Assembly (NCBI GenBank): GCA_948567375.1
Contig: OX419758.1
Span: 32,865,001-32,929,000, forward strand
Direction: 5' to 3'
Origin: Lunularia cruciata
Taxonomy: Eukaryota > Streptophyta > Marchantiopsida > Lunulariales > Lunulariaceae
DNA length: 64,000 bases
The notes under the pieces were generated by a model, which was not told the origin of the DNA, searched no databases, and saw only the letters and a list, made by a program, of their open reading frames with translations. Of the stretch, positions 50,226-61,300 are shown piece by piece; position 1 is the stretch's first letter; every line of letters starts with the position of its first letter. The position numbers were made by a program, and so were the translations under genes.

Positions 50226-50743
50226 TGTGGTACCCACATTTTTTGTTTTGGAACAATTTTTAGGAAAATGTGAAGAAGAAGTATGTGGATAGAGCCTAAA
50301 GAGGGCTAATCCGAGAAGAAATAAGAAGAAGCGGGGGTTTGAAGTAAAACCCGAAGTCAACCTCGGGTCAAGACATGAAATAGAACCCAAAGACAAGAAG
50401 AAAAAGATGAAGAAGGAAAGACTCCATATCAAGCGGGGCGAGTGGATCCAAAGAACCTGTAACAAAATTCTTTGGAGTCAGCAGAATCAAGAAAGTACGT
50501 GGGAAGAAAGTAATAACCTCTTGATCTAGAACTTCTTGATAGTGATAGGAAACAACTTCACCAAACCGGAGACAAGAGAGGAGGAGCAACTGAAGAATGA
50601 CTGATCGGCACGAGACCTTGAAATTATGAGTGGTGCGAGGAAGTAGAGCAATGTCCAATCGCTACCCAGTTCTTATTCAGAGTTGACCCAAAGGAATGCA
50701 AATTGCAAATCCGCAAGAAGAAGAGTGGGTTAGAATCTAGGGA

Positions 50744-52787
50744 ATGATCTTCCATTGGAAGAAGGTGAAGAAGCACACGATGACCCCAAAAATGAGTAAG
50801 CAGAGTGCAATGAGGGGGCTTGCAATTTGTAGATTAGAAGTAATAGCATGGCTCAAAGTCTTGATGAGACTTTGTATCGATTTCCTAGCCTGGAACTGGA
50901 ACTTCAATTTTCCAAGTTTCATGGTAGAAATTGCCGCAAGCAATTGCAAGGATGGACCAAAGCACAAGGGGAAGAGAGGGAATCCCGCTTGATGGATGGA
51001 GGCAGATTGGAGAGTAGTTTTGGGAAGAGAACCACGAGTGGTAGGAGGTACCACCTTCTATTAGAAGTGTGATGCTTGAGAAGAGATTGTTGAAGTGAGA
51101 AATTCATTAAATTGACCTTGCACTAAGAATGGTTATAAGGTAGACAGTTATAGAGACCCTGAGTGGAGAGGGATAGTAAGCGTGATGATGGCAATGTTCA
51201 AGCTAGAGCAAACCACCTATGTTACTATGCAGCAGGCAGTGTTCTTTCACCAAATGTTTGCAGGAGAGGCCGTAGATTGGGCGAAATGTCTACATCAAAG
51301 AGTAGGGCAGATGATTTTGGGGTAGAGAATGGATATGCCACTACATTAATTTGTGCCATTTTTAGCACACTTTTATTTTGGGTTGAATTTTCTGACTTTG
51401 GAAGAACAAAATAGAATGTGTTCGCACTTTCATCTGGATTTACGAAAGGAGGCAGATGCGGATGAGCAATATTATATGGAGAGAGTGCAAGATGGGGATG
51501 CGTACTACAAGGAGAATGGGAAGGAGAAAATCATAGCAATTGACCATCTCAGGGCCAGAAAGAAAGCCAAGCCTGAGAGTCGTGTTGGGACAGTCCAGCC
51601 CCAAAAGGTGCTGAAGCTTAACCCAACGGCGGTGGTAGTAAAGACAAAGGGAGCCATGCCGGAAGAATAAGAAGAAGAGTTGGAGGGAGAGATTGGGTCG
51701 AAGGTGGGAATGTCGTGAGAAGAAGAGGAGTTCATGCTACAAAGTGAAGAATTGAGCAGTGATAGTGAAGGCAAAGTGGAGGTTCAATAAACACGACAGC
51801 CGATGATCAAGGCACGGAAGCCAAGTCCTGAAGCATCCATGCTTGAATGAGGAAGTGAGAAGAAGAAGGGAGAGGAAGTTGTGGCACAACCTTGGACTGC
51901 AAGGGTAAGAATATGATGACTGCATTTGAAGTGGGGCCTAGTAAAGTTACCATGGAAGAGGAGGAAAGCTCGGATGGTGAAACCTTGAAGGTCCGAAGAT
52001 TGCAAATTCATGGCAAGGTGCAAGAGGAAGAGTGGTCAGAACCTAAGGACTGAGCCGATGAAGCAAAGTGCAAAGGAGTGGAATATTTGTCTAATGTAGT
52101 ATGTCCAATGTTAAGGATGTTACAACAAAAGAAGCAAGAGATGGTAAGTGCCAATCTTGAGGTGCCAAATGAATTGGCAATTGCTAAGACTTGGAGTGCG
52201 GAAACATTGTTGTTGCGAAGTAAGCTGACAAGGGTGGAGATGGAAGCCAAAGAACTTTGGGTTGAGGATGTTCTTTGGAGTAAGCACTTTGAGGTGACGT
52301 GAGAGGAATAAGTAAAGAGTCGTGAGGAGGCAAAGGAGATGACCGCGTTGGTTGCAAAGTTGAAAGAGGAAATTGCAAATGCACGTGTAGAGTGCATTCA
52401 CTCAAAAGCAATTACCGCGGTGATGAAGCAAGAGTTGGAGAGTCTCAAGAAGAAGGCAGTGGAGAAAGATCAAGCCTAGCATCGAGAGTAAGCGGAGCGT
52501 AGTAGAGAAGAAGATTGGTTGCAAGGATTGGTCCGCATAGTAGAAGAGCAAATCTCTATCAATTGGAGGGAGAAGGAGGCATAAAAAGGCTGAATTTGAA
52601 GACGAGCTCCACATGTATCATAGTGAATTGGAGAAAAAAAGGAAGAAGGAAAAGCTTACAATTGTAGGAGAAGCTTACAAAGTAGAAGGCATTTTCAATG
52701 AAATCAAGGCCATGCTGAGCACAGAAGTTGAGTGTAAACTTGAGGAGGTGAGATTGCATGAGCTGAGGTTGTTAGTGCAGGAGATGC
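50744..52787 (+). pseudogene. LTR-internal ORF of family B (B3 copy), N-terminal and coiled-coil part
   Basis: The best start is near 50792. The motifs FLAWNWNFNFPSFMVEI, NGYKVDSYRDP, MMAMFKLEQTTYVTMQQ, VFFHQMFAG, WAKCLHQ and HFYFGLNFL align with B0 and B1. A basic/acidic middle (51500-52000) and Glu/Lys-rich coiled coil (52078-52787) follow. Several stops are present, with frame changes after about 51670. It is interrupted at 52788 by E; the tail resumes at 55773. This is the third independent copy supporting the domain. Confidence 0.72.
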
Positions 52788-53662
52788 TGTCGTGGGGAAC
52801 GTTTGGTCTCGAGAGTGCGCCAAGCACCTGGCTGCTTGTGCTTAGTTTTTCCCTACTGTCCTTCTTTTGGGTCTTTCCCGTAGACTGATATTCCTTCCCT
52901 ACTCCTAAATTGTCGGGACGTTGACTCTATATGAACTTGTTGTTTCAGTTTCCTTGAGGTTGGCTCTCCCTAAAGGTTTTGTTTTATCCTTGACTTTCAT
53001 AAAATTTATCTTGTCATGCGAGTCTGGTGTTATGTTTTCTACCTCTACATGGTCTCATATTCTATTTTCACGTTAGGTTCAAGCTATGGTTCGTGATCTG
53101 GCAGTTCATAGACCTAGGTCAGGTGGCCCTTTAATAAAATAAAAGAAACGACAACTGAGTGATCTAACCAAACATAAACCCGGGCACCCAGATCATTTAA
53201 TTATGCTATTCACATGGACCAGACTGAGAGTTCCTAGAATGGAGTTTTCCTCAACTCTAGTCACAATTCATAACACAAATCCACTTCCAAGATTCATCAT
53301 TCACAAGAGTTTCAACAACAACGTTCACAAGGTTGGATAAGTCAAATAGTTCTAGTCAAGACAATGCCTGCCCTAAGGTTGCGACTGCTCATCAACTCAG
53401 CTGGCAGTTCACATATATTCTGTTCGACAGCATACAAGGCAACTCACCCTCCGAACCTCCTTATTCTCTTATGCCCTGTTTTGCAGATCAGATTCACTCC
53501 ATTCAGACAGGCCAACCAACTTCAAATCTTTTCTTGCCTTTTTTCTAGATGAGCTGAGCCACCTCGAAATTCTCCTCCTCTTCTTCCTGACTAGCTCCTA
53601 TCACTGCCTGTTCAGTCACTCTTCACAACATCTTCCCAAAAAAAATATCTTTCTTCTTCACT

Positions 53663-54260
53663 CCTATCCTCACCTTCGGGAGATTATCCTTTGGCAACTT
53701 CTGCAGCAAATCCCCTTCAGACCTGCAAACATTCCTCTTCAATTTTGTCCTTCATCACTCTATCCACATTTTCCCACAGAAACCTTCCTTCCTCAGTCCT
53801 GTTCTCACCTTTGTGAGAGTTTCCTTTTGCTACTCCTGCAGCCTGCCCTTCAAACCTGCAAAAATTCCCTTTCCAATTCTGTCCTTCAACACTCTATCAC
53901 ATTTTCACACAGAAATCTCTCTTCCTTAGTCCTGTTCTCACATTTGTGAGAGTTTCCTTTTGCTACTCCTGCAGCCTGCCCTTCAGACCTGCAAAAATTT
54001 CTCTCCAATTTTGTCCTTCATCACTCTATCCACATTTTTCCACAGAAACCTTCCTTCCTCAGTCCTGTTCTCACCTTCGTGAGAGTTTTCTTTTGCTACT
54101 CCTGCAGCCTGCCCTTCAGACCTGCAAAAATTCCCTTTCCAATTCTGTCCCTCAACACTCTATCAACATTTTTTCCACAGAAATATCTCTTCTTCAGTCC
54201 TGTTCTCACCTTTGTGAGAGTTTCCTTTGGCTACTCCTGCAGCCTGCCCTTCAAACCTGC
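53663..54260 (+). repeat. Minisatellite of ~123-143-bp units in E
   Basis: AGTCCTGTTCTCAC recurs at 53795, 53938, 54061 and 54196, with a diverged first unit near 53663. Each unit also contains GAGAGTTTCCTTTTGCTACT and CTGCAGCCTGCCCTTCA. Confidence 0.88.
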
Positions 54261-54960
54261 AAAAATTTTCTACTCCAACCACTCACAACCTTTCACAGTC
54301 CTGCCCTTACATTCCATACATCTGCCCTCTGTCCAAGCTTTCAACTCCTGCAATTTTCCAGCCTTTACATTCATGCAAAATTTCTCCTTCTTGCACCTCA
54401 CCAAAACCCCTTCTTCTTCCTGCAAAAATTTTCTTTCTCTTTCTCCCAGCCCTCTCTCTCCTGCCAAGTCCTTCACTCTCTTGAGAAGGAAACTTTTTGC
54501 CTTGCACTCTCAAGCCCTAACAGTCCTCCTGCAAAAATTTTCCTTTTGTCCCAACACTTCTCTCCTGCACATGCTCCATTCCTTCGAGAAAAAAACCCTC
54601 CCTTGCCTTGTTGTCTCAAGCCCTAGCATCTCCTGCAAAAATTTTCTTTCTCCCAGCCCTCTCTCTCCTGCACTCTCTTCTTTGATTCTCTTGAGAGGAA
54701 AAACTTTTGCCTTGCACTCTCAAGCCCTAACAGTCCCCCTGCAAAAATTTTTCTTTTGTCCCAGCACTTCTCTCCTGCACATACTCCATTCCTTCCAACT
54801 CAAAAATTCCTCTCCTGATTGTTCCTTTGTCCAAACCCTTCACTTCTTGAGAATTTCTCTCCTGCCAAACCCTCTCCTGTCCAACTCAAAAATTCCTGCA
54901 CATTCTCTCTATGTCCAAACCCTTCACTCTTGAGAATTTCTCTCCTGCCAAACCCTCTCC

Positions 54961-55560
54961 TGTCCAACTCAAAAATTTCTCTCTTGTGTGTGTTCCTCTG
55001 TCCAAACCCTCCTGCTTCTCAAGAATTTCTCCTCCTGCCAAACCCCCTCTTGTCCAACTCAAAAATTTCCCTCCTGTGTGTGTTCCTCTGTCCAAACCCT
55101 CCAGCTTCTCAAGAATTTCTCCTCCTAACAAACCCCCTCCTGTCCAACTCGAAAATTTCTCTCTTGTGTGTGTTCCTCTGTCCAAACCCTCCAGCTTCTC
55201 AAGAATTTCTCCTCTTGCTAAACCCCTTCCTGTCCAACTCAAAAATTTCTCTCCTATGTGTGTTCCTCTGTCCAAACCCTCCAGCTTCTCAAGAATTTCT
55301 CCTCCTGCCAAACCCCCTCCTGTCCAACTCAAAAATTTCTCTCTTGTGTGTGTTCCTCTGTCCAAACCCTCCAGCTTCTTGAGAATTTCTCCTCCTGCCA
55401 AACCTCCTCCTATCCAACTCAAAAATTTCTCTCCTGTGTGTGTTCCTCTGTCTAAACCCTCCAGCTTCTTGAGAATTTCTCCTCCTGCCAAACCCCCTCC
55501 TGTCCAACCCGAAAATTTCTCTCCTATGTGTGTTCCTCTGTCCAAACCCTCCAGCTTCTT
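54961..55560 (+). repeat. 90-bp minisatellite in E
   Basis: TGTTCCTCTG recurs at 54991, 55081, 55171, 55261, 55351, 55441 and 55531, exactly 90 bp apart, with few differences between units. Because 90 is divisible by 3, the array is open in several frames: a 289-codon plus ORF (54911-55780, 30-residue Pro/Ser-rich repeat) and a 219-codon minus ORF (55545-54886, Gly/Glu-rich repeat). The coding potential is probably incidental. Confidence 0.93.
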
Positions 55561-55772
55561 GGGAATTTCTCCTCCTGCCCTTCCCCCTCATGTCCTCTCA
55601 CATTTTGAAAATTTCTCTCCTTCCTGGCCAAGCCTTAACCCTTTGATAATTCTCCTCTCTCCCAGCAGGCCTTTCTCTCCAAATTTCTGCCTGTCCAAGC
55701 CTTTTCTTTCCTGTCCTTTACCTCAAAGCCCAAAAGCCTCAAGGGTACACGTGGGCTATTTTCCCGACGACA

Positions 55773-56135
55773 ACGCGTAAGAGGAAGGCAAAGGATACAA
55801 AATTGAATAATCTATTAATTTGTCTACGGGATCATGTAGATAGGAAGATGTTAGAGGTAGGAGACAATGTGTGTCTCATACTAGATCTTGTTAGAACGGA
55901 GTTAGCTAACATTCGTAGGAGTGCATGTGTCTTTGGATTTAACATTTGACACTTTAGAGAAGAGTGGGTTGGGAGATAAGGATTTAGAAGGATTACCTGT
56001 GATGGGAATTGTAGATCAGAGTGAAGAAGTAGTAGAAGTGGTAGACAAATTAGAAGTTGTGAAACCCAAGGATAGAGTAGTAGTAAGTGAAGTTACTTCA
56101 CGTTTAAAAGCCAATGACAAGGTAGACATTGGATC
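55773..56135 (+). pseudogene. LTR ORF C-terminal tail of B3
   Basis: After E the frame resumes (RKRKAKDTKLNNLLICLRDHVDR) and reaches TLEKSGLGDKDLEGLP and KANDKVDIGS, matching the acidic tail of the B1 ORF. It is cut at 56136 by A4 just before the ORF end. Confidence 0.72.
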
Positions 56136-56814
56136 TGTAACACCCATTTGTGCATGTGTGTGGTATTGTGATATTTAGCTTGGTATTACAAGTACTTAAG
56201 AGATATAATTTATATAGAGATAAAGGATGGTTCTATATTAGTCATGGTTAGCTAAAGTTAGTCATAGCTAAGATAGATGGGACCTTACTTTAGAGGAAGT
56301 AGAAAAGATGAGCACCACTATTTTGGATTTTAGTGTGTTGACTTGGTATTATTCCTAGGTGTTTGGCTTTGGGGAAAGAGTTGAGAACTCTTGGGCCCGC
56401 AAGCCTTTTTGTTTTGGATTCTTCTTTAGTCCAAGGATAGCCCATGTGAAGGAATCCTTGCTTTACTGGTTGGGTCAAGATAAGGGGAATATGCCCATGT
56501 GAATGGATATTCCTTTCAACTTTTTGACTTTACTTGACTTTTAGTCTAGTAACTTGAGTTACTACGGTAATTAGTAACTTTGGTACGTAACTATTTCACA
56601 AGTATATAAACAAGGGGTGAGGAGGTACTCATCATCCTTTCATTTGCAACTATCTCTCTCTCATTGAGTTCTCTAGTGAGCAATCTCTTGAGTCTTGGAG
56701 TGTTAGCCTTGGAGGAGTATGATGGAGTTGGGGTTCCTTGCCTTCTTAGTCCATGGTGCGCTACCATAATAGCCATCAGAGGTTCATCCTGAGTGAGAGA
56801 CAAGCCGGCTCACA
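56136..56814 (+). repeat. 5' LTR of A4
   Basis: TGTAACACCC...GCCGGCTCACA, 679 bp. By eye, differences from the 3' LTR occur in AGATATAATT, TTTCAACTTT and GACAAGCC. Confidence 0.96.
56603..56610 (+). promoter_or_regulatory. TATA box of A4 5' LTR
   Basis: TATATAAA, with the TTGACT pair about 70 bp upstream as in A3. Confidence 0.75.
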
Positions 56815-56818
56815 TTTT

Positions 56819-56836
56819 TGGTTCCGTTGCCGGGAC
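56819..56836 (+). other. Primer-binding site of A4
   Basis: TGGTTCCGTTGCCGGGAC, identical to A3. Confidence 0.7.
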
Positions 56837-56855
56837 CTCTCTAGAAGGCAAGATA

Positions 56856-57026
56856 ATGTTCCGCGTCCAATTCTACATTAGGCAGAAGGAGGCTATGAGA
56901 GCTCACTTGGAGAGAACATTAGGAGAGGAGAGGGCTGAACTTATGTTAGAGAACCAAGATCCATTTGTATACCCTGTAGTTCATTATGATGTCTTTGAGG
57001 TGATTTTATACATCTTGTACACATGA
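56856..57026 (+). CDS. sORF-a of A4 (56 aa)
   Basis: Same length and protein as the A3 copy at 38469-38639: starts MFRVQFYIRQ, ends YILYT at TGA. Unknown function. Confidence 0.45.
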   Translation: MFRVQFYIRQKEAMRAHLERTLGEERAELMLENQDPFVYPVVHYDVFEVILYILYT

Positions 57027-57674
57027 GAGGAATTGGAGAGATTGTGTGAGGTGGATTGCAGATTTTGGGAATTAAGGTGATTTTGGGCAAAATCTCAAGT
57101 TTGAGATCTGGACTTGAGATTTCTACACATGATAGCTTGGGTTATCTTTCAGTTAGCACACTTGAAATTATTGAGAGAGCTTCTATGCGCACTGGGCTAG
57201 AAGTTTTGAAAGTTGATAGGGTAAAGTGCTCCCGCAACTGCATGCTCTCTGGAAAATTGTACAGAGTCTGCCATTTCTTCAATTTTCAGTGAATTTTCCT
57301 GAAAATTTTCAAGAAAATTAAGTGCATTTTATCCTACCTGTTGCCACAAAAAGTAGAGAGAGATCGTTTTTTCGCAGGGCGTTATGAGTTTTTGAAGTGA
57401 GGGGGGTGGTTTTCAGACCAAATCTGAAATATGGGTGCTGAATAGAAAGGTGTGTAGGCCAAATGGCTTGATGAAAAGATCTTAAATTTTTCAAGGAGGG
57501 ACGCCCTAGAGTTGTGATCAAGTGGGGAAAATTTCAGAGGACTGTGACATATTGGTTGGGAGATTTGAGTGACATTGTGAGGAATGGTCAATTCTGCAGA
57601 GTGGAGATCTCATGCATGAGAAGTTTGAGATCAACAAAAAGCATGTTTGAGTGTTTAGATTCATCTTGGGGAAC
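57027..57674 (+). other. A4 leader between sORF-a and ORF1
   Basis: No recognised gene. It is closely similar to 38640-39287 of A3; an unassigned 78-codon ORF lies at 57056-57292. Confidence 0.5.
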
Positions 57675-58147
57675 ATGGAGGGTCATCAAGAGTGGAAATT
57701 GAGATTATGCAAGGTTCCCCAAGGGTTTGAGGTGATTGTAGGGGTGGATTTGAGGAAAAGAGAGGTTACAATAGAATTTGAAGAGAGTGTTGAGAGGATC
57801 CAAAAACCTACACCACTTGGAGGAAAGAGTGAGTCTAAGTGCTTTCTATGTGGAGAGAGGGACATAAGGCAAGTTCATGTCCATTGACCTTTGAGAGCAA
57901 GAGATTGAGGGAAAGGAGAGGCTTACTTGACTTGGGTTTGCATGTTGGACCTTCTTCACCAAGATTGGGAGGGAGAAGATCTAAGACCAAGGAGTTGTGT
58001 GAGGTTTGTGGAGTTGAAGGACTTCCAAAAGGACATGAGTGTAGTGGAGTAAAAGCACTTTTGGAAACTTTGGTGAAGGATCTTGGAGAGAGTCTTAGTA
58101 CAGCTACATAAATACTACCACCTTCATCAGCTAATTCTCAAGATTAG
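57675..58147 (+). pseudogene. Family A ORF1 of A4, frameshifted
   Basis: It starts MEGHQEW like A3, but one A is missing in GTGGAGAGAGGGACATAAGG (A3 has GAGAGAAGGG), which destroys the zinc knuckle after its first two cysteines. A stop (CAG-to-TAG-like position reading ACATAA, near 58109) also precedes the normal end. If ORF1 is needed, A4 would depend on a copy elsewhere. Confidence 0.8.
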
Positions 58148-58170
58148 TGATGGAGATAATCTTTCAACTT

Positions 58171-58314
58171 ATGGATAAACTATCCATGAGAGTTAGATTA
58201 ATATGCACTCTAGGATTTGATGTTGCTATAGAAATCTTGGAGCAACCTGAACCTTTTGTGTTCCCTAGAGTGGATTATTCTCAGATAGTGTTAATCATGT
58301 ATATACTCTATTAG
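58171..58314 (+). CDS. sORF-b of A4 (47 aa)
   Basis: MDKLSMRVRLICTL...MYILY, the same length as in A3 with substitutions near the end (QIVLIM for QMVLVM). Unknown function; the similarity to sORF-a is described at 39785-39928. Confidence 0.4.
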   Translation: MDKLSMRVRLICTLGFDVAIEILEQPEPFVFPRVDYSQIVLIMYILY

Positions 58315-58317
58315 TAA

Positions 58318-58376
58318 TAGAGTGAGAGAAAAAAAAAAGAAAAAAAATTGAGAGAAAAGAAAGATAGTGAGGGGTT
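58318..58376 (+). promoter_or_regulatory. Purine-rich leader before gag-pol of A4
   Basis: A/G tract ending 4 bases before the gag-pol ATG at 58380, as in A3. Confidence 0.4.
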
Positions 58377-58379
58377 AAG

Positions 58380-61300
58380 ATGGGGAAACTTCCGGTTTTC
58401 TTTGGCAAGGATGGAGAAGATGTGGAGGCCTTTGTGAGAGACTTCAAGAGAGCTTGCATAGGAAACAATGAGAGGAGGAAGAATGAGTGGGCTTCATTAT
58501 TACCAGATTTCTTTGAGGATGCAGCACTTACATGGTATGAGTCAGAATACCAAAAGAGAGAGAGGAGAGAGGGGGAAGAGGAGTCTTGGGAGACTTTGAC
58601 TTCAGCACTCATTGAGAACTTTCTTCCTGATGAGAGTTATGAGAGATTGATGAGTGAGGTTACATTTCTCAAGCAAGGAGATGGAGAGAAAGTGAGGGTC
58701 TATGTGGAAAGAGTGGAAAAGTTGGAGTCCAGATTTCGCATAGTGTTGAGGAAGGGTGGGGATGATGTGGAGACTACAATGATTGGCATAGGGGCCATGC
58801 TCACCAAGAATTTTGTGGGAGGATTGAGACCACAAATTAGAAGCAAGGTGAGATATGAGAAACCTTCTTCCAAGGTTGAAGCTATCAAGATCGCAATTCG
58901 TATGGAGGAGAGTTTGGAAGGGGATGAGAGTGATTTGGTGGTGAAGGAGGTTGTGCATCCTCCTCAAGGCTACAAGTATGGTGGAACTTCTGATACTTTG
59001 GTGACAAGGGTTGCACCACAAGTAGTAGTTGCTCCAGTTCTTGCACCTCCACCAAAAGATCCACTCCAAACCATCACAGAACAACTTGCGGATCTCAAGA
59101 TCAATGTGGTGCAACTATGGGAGAAGAGAGAGGTGGATCAGAATGTAGGGAGAGGGCCTAGGAGTTATGGAAACTATCCATATAGAGGAGGCCAACCAGC
59201 CAACAATTTCAATGATAGAAATTGTTTTGGTTGTGGAGGAAGAGGCCATATCCAAAGGAATTGCCTAAATTCCACTTACCATGGAGGAAGGGGTTATGAG
59301 AGAGCCAATAGAGGGAAAGAGGGAGGTAGTGAAACCCAAGTGGCTCCTAATCCCAACAAAGGTAAGGGGATAGCATCCATAGATGTGGTTGAGAGCAAGT
59401 ATGAGAAGGGAGAGCGCTCAAACTCCAAGGGTCTTAATTTGGAGCTTTTGGCACAAGAGAAGAAGAGAGCTCGTTTTGCAAAGGATGTTCACTCTTCTCA
59501 AGGATTTACTTCAAGCAAGGATACTCCTATGTCTAACAGGAGAACTCGCACCTCAACACCATCAACAACAAAGACTCCAAGGAAGAAGTTGAGGATGGAG
59601 GACTTCTTGATCTCAAAGCAACAATGGAACTACAATGTGTTGGAGGATGTTGGTAGTCACAAGGCTAACATCACAGTGGGCCAATTAATTTCTTTGAACC
59701 CTACCTTGAGAAAGGAGCTTAGAGGTGGTTTGAGTTCTACAAGGAGCAAGAAGAAGAAGAAGGCGAAAGTTCCAGTATCAATGGGGGTGGTGGATGCCAA
59801 GCCAGCACCATGGGAAGCTTGTGAATATGCCTCCAAGATTGATGTGAGAGTGAATGGTCACAACATCAAGGATGCATTGGTTGATGGAGGATCAGTAGTG
59901 AATGCCATGTCAGAAAGGTTGATGAAGAAGTTGGGTATGATACCCTCAAGACCTTCAACATTTGTGGTGAGCATGGCAAACAAGCAACAAGTTAGACCAG
60001 TAGGGGTGATGGATAAGGTGGTAGTTTCAGTTATGGGAGTTCAAAATCTCATGACTTTCCAAGTCTTGAAGGATTCAAGCTATGACTTACTTCTTGGGAG
60101 GCCATGGTTGAGAGCAGCACGCACAACTGATCAATGGCACAAAGGGTACTTGAGGATTGGGCCATCAAACCATAGAGTCACTGTTCCTGTGACTAACACC
60201 ACCAACACTTCACATTCAGATACACCATCTTCTGATTATTGGGAATCAGATTCTGAAGAAGGAGCTTCAGGTGTGGACACAAGCATGGAAGAGGAGACTT
60301 CCACGGAGGAGGATGAATCTGAATCTGATTCAGATGTGTATCCTTTGTGTGCTATGGATTTTGCACCTAAGCCAGAGGTTTTGAAGGACCCAGATAAATC
60401 ACCATTGACACTTGAGGCGGTAGAGAGAAGGTTATCTACCCTCAAGTATGGCCCAAATGTTACCAAGGAGGAGAAGGTGAGATTTGAGGAGATTTTCCGC
60501 AAGTTCATCCATGTGTTTGCTTTTAGTTACAAGGATTTGAAGGAAGTCACCTTGGAGGAGCACAAGATAGAGGTGGAGTCACATGCAAGACCAATCCGCC
60601 AAAAGCAACGTTGCATTAGCCCACCAATATCTTTGGTTGTGAAGAAGGAGATTGATAAGCTCAAGGAGGCTGGATTTATCTTTGAGGTGGAGAATTCAGA
60701 ATGGGTGTCTCCAATTGTCATTGTGAAGAAAAAGAATGGCAAGCTTCGGGTATGTGTGGATTACAAGAAGCTCAATGCTGTTACCAAGAAGGACTACTAC
60801 CCATTGCCATTCATTAATGAGATCTTGGAGGAGGTTGCAGGTCATGAGAGGTACAGTTTTGGAGATGGTTATAGTGGATATAACCAAATCAAGATTGCAC
60901 CAGAGCATCAACAACTCACCACATTCACCACACCTTGGGGAACTTACGCTTTCAAGGTCATGCCTTTTGGGCTTTGCAATGCTCCAGCCACATTCCAACG
61001 GTTCATGAACAAGGTATTTGAACCTTTCATAGGGGAATTTGTGAGAGATTTCATTGATGACTTTTGTGTCTATGGGAGCAAGGAGGAGCACTTTGAGCAC
61101 CTAATCAAAGTCTTGCAACGCTTGGATGAGGCAAATGCATCACTCAACCCAGAGAAGTGCATTTTTGGATGTGAAGAAGGTCTACTTTTGGGGCATATCA
61201 TCTCCAAGGATGGAATAGCAGTTGATCCTGCGAAGGTGAGGAAAATCTCAGACCTTCCATTCCCTTCAAGCTTGACAAAGTTACACCAATTCTTGGGGAT

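Larger units (their letters stand above)
52788..55772. mobile_element. 2,985-bp insertion E with TGTCG...CGACA ends, probable solo LTR
   Basis: The B LTR ORF is interrupted exactly here. The ends form an imperfect 13-bp inverted repeat, TGTCGTGGGGAAC against TGTCGTCGGGAAA. The flanks are ATGC (52784-52787) and ACGC (55773-55776), a 4-bp duplication with one CpG-type transition. There is no internal coding domain and no second LTR-like direct repeat. TG...CA ends favour a solo LTR; a non-autonomous DNA transposon is less likely. Segment 52788-53660 holds no gene that I can recognise. Confidence 0.65.

Noticed and set aside
53946-54933. Pro/Ser/Cys-rich ORFs of 226 and 284 codons in E
   Set aside because: They are pyrimidine-rich minisatellite sequence open in two overlapping frames; no protein domain.
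54961-55560. CRISPR-like array
   Set aside because: Units are contiguous 90-bp direct repeats without unique spacers, in plant DNA; this is a minisatellite.
54911-55780. 289-codon plus ORF and 219-codon minus ORF over the 90-bp array as protein genes
   Set aside because: A tandem repeat whose period is a multiple of 3 stays open in several frames by itself. No start context, domain or conservation supports translation.
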